The notes under the pieces: generated by a model
Databases searched by the model: none
Told to the model about the DNA's origin: nothing
Seen by the model: only the letters and a program-made list of their open reading frames with translations
NCBI GenBank assembly: GCA_900545725.1
Contig: URAI01000041.1
Span: forward strand, 1-19,909
Length of the DNA stretch: 19,909 nucleotides
Reading direction: 5' to 3'
Source: an uncultured Eubacterium sp.
GTDB lineage: Bacteria; Bacillota; Clostridia; Lachnospirales; Lachnospiraceae
Program-made: the position numbers and the translations under genes
Shown here: positions 14,859 through 19,909 of the stretch, in pieces
Layout of the letters: every line of letters begins with the position of its first letter
Numbering within the stretch: the stretch's first letter is position 1

Positions 14859-15451
14859 TAATATAATACATCCTTTTTATTTTCTTTACTGTCTTTAAAC
14901 ATCTTTATATACAATCCTGCATACATAATAAATGAAAGTGTAATAGCTGCCGCACATATAATAAGCATGATATCCTGAATGTGTATATCAAGCTGTGGAA
15001 AAGCAACTAACACAAGCATAATTACATACAGTACCGCTGTACATACCTTACCATACCACTTTGCACCATTAAGTCTTCTTTTTATCGTATTCATTGCTAT
15101 CAGACCGGCAAGTGCAAGTGTAACTTCTTTAATAATCAGATATATAATAAGTATATACATGTTTTTAACCGAATATATAAGAGCTATAAGCATTGCAAAC
15201 TGCATAAGCTTATCCGCCACAGGGTCTATAATTCTTCCAATATCTGTTATCATATTATACTTTCTTGCAATACGTCCGTCAAAAAAATCTGTAAGCCCTG
15301 CCGCTATAATAACCATTGCAGCAAGACAATATTCATATGGATGAGTAGCATTATAATATATATACAAAAATAATGGAACCATTAATATTCTGAAATAGCA
15401 TAATATATTCGGTATAGCCTTCAAATCACCGGGTTTAAATTTAAAATTCAT
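14858..15451 (-). CDS. pgsA: CDP-alcohol phosphatidyltransferase, probable phosphatidylglycerophosphate synthase
   Basis: Transfers a phosphatidyl group from CDP-diacylglycerol, most likely to glycerol 3-phosphate, the first step to phosphatidylglycerol and cardiolipin. It is a membrane protein of 197 aa with about five to six helices. The family signature D-x2-DG-x2-AR-x8-G-x3-D-x3-D is complete at residues 55-80 (DFFDGRIAR, then IGRIIDPVAD). The N-terminal IPNILCYFRILMVPLF is typical of PgsA. The frame extends to a TTG at 15481 without a ribosome site; I prefer the ATG at 15451, although its GGTG site is weak. Other CDP-alcohol transferases share the motif, so the acceptor is inferred. Overlaps the following membrane gene by 1 base. 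Confidence 0.88.
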   Translation of the reverse strand: MNFKFKPGDLKAIPNILCYFRILMVPLFLYIYYNATHPYEYCLAAMVIIAAGLTDFFDGRIARKYNMITDIGRIIDPVADKLMQFAMLIALIYSVKNMYILIIYLIIKEVTLALAGLIAMNTIKRRLNGAKWYGKVCTAVLYVIMLVLVAFPQLDIHIQDIMLIICAAAITLSFIMYAGLYIKMFKDSKENKKDVLY

Positions 15452-15490
15452 ATATTCACACCATTTATTAAAACCTTCCAAAATTCATAA

Positions 15491-15526
15491 AGACTGCAAG
15501 ACGGTAATAATACCATCCCGCAGTCT
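15491..15526 (-). terminator. Terminator of icd
   Basis: AGACTGC / GCAGTCT form the base of a hairpin (15491-15505 with 15512-15526), continued by a partly mismatched stem ending in GGT / ACC. It begins 24 bases after the icd stop codon. The minus-strand tail is TTTATG, a short T-run. pgsA starts 40 bases later, so either a promoter lies within the hairpin region or some read-through occurs. Confidence 0.6.
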
Positions 15527-15549
15527 GTTACACATTACTTTACTTTTAT

Positions 15550-16764
15550 TTATAAAAGTCCTTCAAGAGTTGTTCTTACTGCCTTAATGAAATCCTGTGT
15601 ATTAAGTACCTTAGGATTCTCCATTGTTGTAATAAGTGCAAGATCCTTAGTCATCTGACCGTCTTCAATCGTCTTAATGCATGCCCTCTCAAGCTTATCG
15701 GCAAATTCTTTAAGTTCCAAAATATTATCTAACTCTCCACGCTTTCTTAAAGCACCTGTCCATGCATATATTGTAGCAATAGGATTAGTTGATGTCTCTT
15801 CTCCCTTAAGATGCTTGTAATAGTGTCTCTGGACTGTACCATGTGCAGCTTCATATTCATAATTACCATCCGGTGATACAAGAACTGATGTCATCATTGA
15901 AAGTGAGCCGAATGCTGTAGCAACCATATCACTCATTACATCACCGTCATAATTCTTACATGCCCAGATATATCCACCCTCTGAACGCATAACTCTCGCA
16001 ACTGCATCATCTATTAATGTATAGAAATATGTAATTCCTGCCTCTTTAAACTTAACCTCATATTCATTATCATATATTTCCTGAAAAATATCCTTAAAAG
16101 TATGGTCATATTTCTTAGAAATAGTATCCTTAGTTGCAAACCATAAATCCTGCTTTGTCTCAAGTGCAAAATTAAAGCAGCTTCTTGCAAAGCTCTCAAT
16201 AGACGATGTAAGATTATGCATCCCCTGTAAAACTCCGGCTCCCTTGAAGTTATGGATAAGCTCCCTTGTCTCATTACCATTCTCATCAGTAAATACAAGC
16301 TCTGCCTTTCCCGGTCCTTCAACCTTCATCTCCGATGCCTTATATACATCACCATATGCATGTCTTGCTATTGTAATCGGCTTCTTCCAGTTCTTTACAT
16401 ATGGCTCAATCCCCTGGACAATAATAGGTGCCCTGAACACAGTACCATCAAGCATTGCCCTTATTGTTCCGTTAGGGCTCTTATACATCTCCTTAAGATT
16501 ATATTCTTTAACTCTTGCTGCATTAGGAGTAATTGTGGCACATTTAACTGCAACACCATACTTCTTTGTCGCTTCAGCAGAATCTATAGTAACCTGATCA
16601 TTAGTCTCATTTCTATGTACTAATCCAAGATCATAATATTCAGTATTCAAATCAATAAATGGAGTAAGAAGTTCTTCCTTAATAAGCTTCCAAAGTACTC
16701 TTGTCATCTCATCTCCATCCATCTCAACTAATGGTGTTGTCATTTTAATTTTTTCCATCTCCAC
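15550..16764 (-). CDS. icd: NADP-dependent isocitrate dehydrogenase, dimeric eukaryote-like type
   Basis: Oxidises isocitrate to 2-oxoglutarate and CO2 with NADP. At 404 aa it belongs to the subfamily that includes eukaryotic cytosolic and mitochondrial enzymes, not the E. coli type. Marks: PLVEMDGDEMTRVLW at the start, YKSPNGTIRAMLDGTVFR for substrate binding, TIARHAYGDVYK, KNYDGDVMSDMVATAFGSLSMM with metal-binding Asp residues, and YEAAHGTVQRHYYKHLKGEETSTNPIATI for cofactor. GTG at 16764 is 6 bases after AGAGG; the ATG at 16758 is possible but worse spaced. It has its own promoter (16811-16839) and terminator. In such anaerobes it mainly supplies 2-oxoglutarate for glutamate. It is divergent from asnB. 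Confidence 0.96.
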   Translation of the reverse strand: MEMEKIKMTTPLVEMDGDEMTRVLWKLIKEELLTPFIDLNTEYYDLGLVHRNETNDQVTIDSAEATKKYGVAVKCATITPNAARVKEYNLKEMYKSPNGTIRAMLDGTVFRAPIIVQGIEPYVKNWKKPITIARHAYGDVYKASEMKVEGPGKAELVFTDENGNETRELIHNFKGAGVLQGMHNLTSSIESFARSCFNFALETKQDLWFATKDTISKKYDHTFKDIFQEIYDNEYEVKFKEAGITYFYTLIDDAVARVMRSEGGYIWACKNYDGDVMSDMVATAFGSLSMMTSVLVSPDGNYEYEAAHGTVQRHYYKHLKGEETSTNPIATIYAWTGALRKRGELDNILELKEFADKLERACIKTIEDGQMTKDLALITTMENPKVLNTQDFIKAVRTTLEGLL

Positions 16765-16810
16765 ATACTACCTCTTTTCGCATAATTTAAAATCCCAAAA
16801 TTTGTATTTA

Positions 16811-16839
16811 ATTATAAATTATTTTCTTTTTTTTGTAAA
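16811..16839 (-). promoter_or_regulatory. Promoter of icd
   Basis: On the minus strand TTTACA (16839-16834), a 17-base A-rich spacer and TATAAT (16816-16811). The -10 is a perfect match and the -35 differs at one base. Transcription would start near 16804, about 40 bases before the icd start. A repeat copy touches the -35 from upstream. Confidence 0.75.
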
Positions 16840-16920
16840 CCTTATTTTCAAGATTCGCAAGTGCCTTATTTTTCAAGCTCCTCAGGCAACCCCTTATTTT
16901 TCAAAATCTGCAAGCGAATC
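16840..16920. repeat. Three direct repeats next to the icd -35 box
   Basis: CCTTATTTT(T)CAA occurs at 16840-16851, 16864-16876 and 16892-16904, spaced 24 and 28 bp. The longer units share GCAA before the motif. An inverted pair GATTCGC (16852-16858) and GCGAATC (16914-16920) frames the second and third copies, and CCTGC / GCAGG (16920-16937) adds a short hairpin. The first copy abuts the icd -35 box. This looks like a cluster of binding sites or a small duplicated element. Confidence 0.65.
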
Positions 16921-16978
16921 CTGCTGCGAGCCGCAGGTCAGCTCTGCTTTTCTTTTCATGTCAGCAACTGTGCAGGCC

Positions 16979-17106
16979 TTGCACAGTACAACCTTTGCAC
17001 AGTACAGCCTTTGCACAATATAATCTTTGCACATCGTAATCTTTTCACAGCGTAATCTTTTCACAGCGTAATCTTTGCACTGCATAAACTTTGCAGCTGA
17101 TTGAGT
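16979..17106. repeat. 16-bp tandem repeat, eight copies
   Basis: Units begin exactly every 16 bp: 16979, 16995, 17011, 17027, 17043, 17059, 17075, 17091. The consensus is TTGCACAGYRTAATCT, and units five and six are identical. The last copy is degenerate. Because 16 is not a multiple of 3, the 81-aa minus-strand frame through it (16894-17139) is not a believable gene. A partial copy in inverted orientation (CTGTGCA before TTGCACAG at about 16969-16986) precedes the array. It lies between the divergent icd and asnB promoters, ending about 50 bp before the asnB -35. Confidence 0.9.
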
Positions 17107-17154
17107 CCTGACTGAAATATGCATTTTGTATATAACCATACTGATAATGTATAC

Positions 17155-17183
17155 TTGTATTTGGCAGATATGTCTGCTATAAT
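17155..17183 (+). promoter_or_regulatory. Promoter of asnB
   Basis: TTGTAT (17155-17160), a 17-base spacer and TATAAT (17178-17183), with TGC directly before the -10 as in extended -10 promoters. Transcription would start near 17190, giving a leader of about 110 nt. A second, weaker candidate is TTGTAT (17209-17214) with TGTAAT (17232-17237), also 17 bases apart. Confidence 0.7.
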
Positions 17184-17299
17184 CGTGCTATTGCAAAAAG
17201 CAGCATTTTTGTATAAAATAAGTATTTAAGTTGTAATTATAATAACAACTGTCAATTTATTAACATTGCTGGATTTAACAGCAGACTGGAGGATTTTTT

Positions 17300-19141
17300 A
17301 TGTGTGGATTTGCTGGATTTACGGGTCATCTTGACAATGGTGAAGAAGTTCTTACTAATATGATGAACAGAATTATTCACCGCGGGCCTGACAGTGCCGG
17401 ACAACATATTGACGGAAAAGCATATATGGGCTTTAGACGACTTAGTATTATCGATCTGGATAACGGAAGCCAGCCTATGTATAATGAAGATAAAAAGATT
17501 GTTATAACATTTAATGGTGAAATATATAATCATCAGGAATTAAGAGCTGAACTTATTGAAAAAGGACATATATTTGCCAATAATTCAGATACAGAGGTTC
17601 TTATCCATGCTTATGAAGAATATGGCGAAGATATGCTTAACAAATTACGCGGTATGTTTGCTTTTGTAATCTGGGACAGTGAAAAAGAGACTCTGTTTGG
17701 TGCAAGAGATTTCTTTGGTATCAAGCCATTTTACTACGCTGTTGTAGACGGCAATCTCGTATATGGTTCTGAGATTAAGAGTATTCTTGAATATCCTGGA
17801 TATAAAAAGGAGCTTAATGAAACAGCTCTTGAAAATTATCTTACATTCCAGTATTCAGTGCTTGATGAAACATTTTTCAAAGGCATATATAAGCTTATGC
17901 CATCCCACTGCCTTACATTCCACAAAGGTGAGCTTAAGGTTAAAAGATACTGGGAACCCACATTTGAAGCTGATAATAATGTATCTCTTGATACTCTTAT
18001 CCAGGAAATTGATGATGCCATGCACGATTCGGTTGAACATCATAAAATCAGTGATGTTGAGGTCGGTTCTTTCCTTTCAAGCGGCGTAGACTCAAGCTAT
18101 GTTGCAGCAATTTTTAACGGTGATAAGACATTTACAGTCGGTTTTGACTATGAAAAATATAATGAAATAGACTATGCAAAATCTTTATCTGAAAAGATTA
18201 AGATTGACAATTACAGCAAGCTCGTATCAAGTCAGGAATACTGGGCTGCCATTCCTAAGATTCAGTACCATATGGACGAGCCTCTGGCTGACCCGGCTGC
18301 TATTGCACTCTACTTTGTAAGCCAGACTGCCGCAAAGCATGTCAAGGTTGCATTATCAGGTGAGGGCGCTGATGAATTTTTCGGCGGATATAATATTTAC
18401 AGAGAACCTCACGATCTTGCTGGCTTCCAGAAGCTTCCACTGGGACTGCGCAAGGCTCTTGCAAAATGTGCTTCTGCCCTTCCATTTAAGTTTAAGGGAA
18501 AGAACTTCCTTATAAGAGCAAGCAAGCCAGTTGAAGAAAGATTTATCGGAAATGCCTTTATGTTTAATGAAAAGGAACGTAATAAGGTTCTTAAGCATCC
18601 TACAGGAAAATATAACCATACAGAACTTACAAAGCCTTTCTATGACAAGGTTAATGATAAAGACGATGTTACTAAGATGCAGTATATCGACATTAACTTC
18701 TGGCTTATTGGTGATATTCTTCTTAAGGCCGATAAGATGAGTATGGCACATTCACTCGAAGTCCGTGTGCCATTCCTTGACAGAAAGGTATTTGATGTAG
18801 CAAGGACTATCCCTACTAAATACAAGGTTAATAAGCAGAATACTAAATATGCTATGCGTATGGCTGCACATAAGTATCTTCCTGACATGGTTGCCGAAAA
18901 GAAGAAGCTTGGCTTCCCTGTTCCTATCCGTATATGGTTAAAGGATGAAAAGTATTATAATATTATTAAAAAAGCTTTCAATAGCGAAGCTGCCAATAAG
19001 TATTTTAATACTTCTGAGCTTATGAAATACCTTGATGACCACAAAGCCGGCAAAGCTGATAACTCAAGAAAAATCTGGACTGTATACATGTTCCTTGTAT
19101 GGTACGAAGATTTCTTTGGTGAAAATAAAATTGCCGCATAG
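17300..19141 (+). CDS. asnB: Glutamine-hydrolysing asparagine synthase
   Basis: Makes asparagine from aspartate, glutamine and ATP. The 613-aa product has the class II glutaminase domain at the N-terminus: Cys2 nucleophile exposed after Met removal (MCGFAGF), HRGPDS (27-32), and FNGEIYNHQELR (71-82). The synthase domain carries the PP-loop FLSSGVDSS (258-266), then YHMDEPLADPAA and LSGEGADEFFGGYNIY. The SSGVDSS form in place of SGGVDS is seen in a subset of Firmicute AsnB proteins. The C-terminus has SLEVRVPFLDRKVFD. GGAGG lies 7 bases before the ATG. It is a single-gene unit with a clear promoter and a long terminator hairpin, divergent from icd. Confidence 0.96.
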   Translation: MCGFAGFTGHLDNGEEVLTNMMNRIIHRGPDSAGQHIDGKAYMGFRRLSIIDLDNGSQPMYNEDKKIVITFNGEIYNHQELRAELIEKGHIFANNSDTEVLIHAYEEYGEDMLNKLRGMFAFVIWDSEKETLFGARDFFGIKPFYYAVVDGNLVYGSEIKSILEYPGYKKELNETALENYLTFQYSVLDETFFKGIYKLMPSHCLTFHKGELKVKRYWEPTFEADNNVSLDTLIQEIDDAMHDSVEHHKISDVEVGSFLSSGVDSSYVAAIFNGDKTFTVGFDYEKYNEIDYAKSLSEKIKIDNYSKLVSSQEYWAAIPKIQYHMDEPLADPAAIALYFVSQTAAKHVKVALSGEGADEFFGGYNIYREPHDLAGFQKLPLGLRKALAKCASALPFKFKGKNFLIRASKPVEERFIGNAFMFNEKERNKVLKHPTGKYNHTELTKPFYDKVNDKDDVTKMQYIDINFWLIGDILLKADKMSMAHSLEVRVPFLDRKVFDVARTIPTKYKVNKQNTKYAMRMAAHKYLPDMVAEKKKLGFPVPIRIWLKDEKYYNIIKKAFNSEAANKYFNTSELMKYLDDHKAGKADNSRKIWTVYMFLVWYEDFFGENKIAA

Positions 19142-19186
19142 TATTATTTAATATAGTTTTATTTGTAATAGTATATTGTCTCATTT

Positions 19187-19286
19187 ATAGAGGAATTTCT
19201 TAATAATAAAATCTTTTTACAAAACATATTATATCCGTTAATTAATATGTTTTTAATTGATTATTAATTGAAATTCCTCTATTTTT
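19187..19286 (+). terminator. Long inverted-repeat terminator of asnB
   Basis: ATAGAGGAATTTC (19187-19199) pairs perfectly with GAAATTCCTCTAT (19270-19282). Inside, TTAATAAT / ATTATTAA and a further AACATATT / AATATGTT continue the stem, so nearly the whole 96 bp folds back. A TTTTT run ends it. In the rest of the 19142-19442 gap I see only a weak hairpin GACC / GGTC (about 19390-19405) and no convincing cupin promoter. Confidence 0.7.
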
Positions 19287-19442
19287 ATTTATCTTACTGA
19301 CTGTTACTATTTATATGTACTTGCGTGTTTTTTATAAATTATATCTGTAGAATTACCTGATAATTTGTTGTATTATATTTACAATAACTGACCTTGGAGA
19401 GGGTCTTTAAAAACTACTACTATATTACACAAGGAGATTATT

Positions 19443-19766
19443 ATGTTTGTATTTAATAAAGACGTTACTGCTACTGACTGTGAACCAGGAGTTACAAGAA
19501 AGATTTTAACTTATTCTAAGGACCTTATGATGTGCGAGATTACTTTTAAGAAAGGTGCCAAGGGCAATTTCCATAAGCATGAACATCTTCAGATTACTTA
19601 TATTGCAAAGGGCAGCTTTGAATTTACCATTGATGGAGAAACTAAGGTTGTTAATCAGGGTGACAGCGTATATATGCCATCTAACAGTGAACATGGCGTA
19701 ACATGCCTTGAGGATGGAATACTTGTTGATGTGTTCAATCCTATGAGAGAGGATTTCCTTAAATAG
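19443..19766 (+). CDS. Small single-domain cupin protein
   Basis: A 107-aa one-domain beta-barrel cupin of the Cupin_2 type. Motif 1 is FKKGAKGNFHKHEHLQITYIAKGSFEF, with His42, His44 and His46 available as metal ligands and a Gln where many cupins have Glu; motif 2 is GDSVYMPSNSEHGV with His79 as the remaining ligand. Such proteins range from sugar isomerases to ligand sensors, so no reaction can be named. AAGGAG lies 6 bases before the ATG. It is a lone gene after asnB, in the same direction but behind a strong terminator. The 3' end runs straight into the GC-rich tail with no terminator between. Confidence 0.85.
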   Translation: MFVFNKDVTATDCEPGVTRKILTYSKDLMMCEITFKKGAKGNFHKHEHLQITYIAKGSFEFTIDGETKVVNQGDSVYMPSNSEHGVTCLEDGILVDVFNPMREDFLK

Positions 19767-19775
19767 TGATTTGTT

Positions 19776-19909
19776 GAAACAAGGGTGTAGAGACGGGCAG
19801 GATGTGGCTGATATGTAAGATTTGTACGCTGATGGGAAGAACTAAGTCGCTCTAGAAGATGAGCATGTATTGCTTATAGGCCGGCCGGGTCGCTGCAAAT
19901 GCGGCGTCC
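19776..19909 (+). ncRNA. Candidate structured non-coding RNA, cut by the window edge
   Basis: This 134-bp tail is much richer in G and C than the rest of the window and has no open frame of useful length on either strand. Local stems are visible: CGCTGC / GCGGCG around AAAT (about 19890-19905), TGAGCA / TGCTTA around TGTAT (about 19859-19875), and a GGCCGGCC palindrome at 19879-19886. GC-rich islands in AT-rich genomes are often structured RNAs. The look and the likely length recall the raiA-motif RNA of Clostridia, but I cannot confirm that from memory. Strand is assumed plus. It is not tmRNA, 6S, RNase P or a T-box as far as I can tell. Confidence 0.5.

Noticed and set aside
16894..17139. 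81-aa minus-strand frame with repeated Cys-Lys-Asp-Tyr-like units
   Set aside because: It is produced by the 16-bp array, whose period is not a multiple of three; no ribosome site and no constant peptide unit.
19847..19909. C-terminal end of a convergent minus-strand gene (ends with a TAG near 19854)
   Set aside because: Only about 18 codons are open, their codon use is GC-rich unlike every gene here, and the strong stems suit an RNA better. It cannot be fully excluded at the window edge.

Overview
The window comes from an AT-rich, low-G+C Gram-positive anaerobe, most likely a Clostridia member close to Lachnospiraceae. The reasons are strong AGGAGG-type ribosome binding sites, TTG and GTG starts beside ATG, a eukaryote-like dimeric NADP isocitrate dehydrogenase, a DegV protein, a SpoIID-like wall protein, and the infC-rpmI-rplT order behind an L20-type leader. 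It is mostly core chromosome. I see no transposase, integrase, CRISPR array or defence island.

Layout. 1-1233: a trigger-factor-like lipoprotein (minus). 1252-1640: AT-rich gap with repeats and the rplT operon terminator. 1641-3028: infC-rpmI-rplT (minus) with a leader, attenuator, antiterminator segment and promoter; infC appears to start at an ATT codon. 3035-3170: a tandem repeat directly upstream of that promoter. 3381-4250: degV (plus), closed by a long inverted repeat facing the next convergent gene. 4387-6993: two divergent cell-wall genes, a SpoIID-like/peptidoglycan-binding protein (minus) and an amidase with a SPOR domain (plus), separated by 348 bp carrying repeated motifs. 7339-12348: an anchored protein of unknown function, folA, hflX and ptsI (all minus). 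12443-15451: a GDPD membrane phosphodiesterase, a frameshifted CmpB-family membrane gene and pgsA (minus). 15550-16764: icd (minus). 16840-17106: two tandem repeat arrays between the divergent icd and asnB promoters. 17300-19141: asnB (plus). 19443-19766: a small cupin (plus). 19776-19909: a GC-rich, non-coding, structured-looking tail cut by the window edge.

How the genes relate. The ribosomal operon is probably autoregulated by L20. The SpoIID-like and amidase/SPOR proteins could act in sequence on peptidoglycan: an amidase makes denuded glycan, which SPOR domains bind and SpoIID enzymes cut. pgsA and the GDPD protein both concern phospholipid. icd and asnB connect 2-oxoglutarate and nitrogen metabolism and share a repeat-rich regulatory interval.

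The least explained items are the structured tail RNA candidate (possibly a raiA-type RNA, not confirmed), the 16-bp and 23/46-bp tandem arrays placed at promoters, the repeat motifs between the wall genes, and the single-base frameshift in the CmpB-family gene. All comparisons are from reading and memory; no database search was run.
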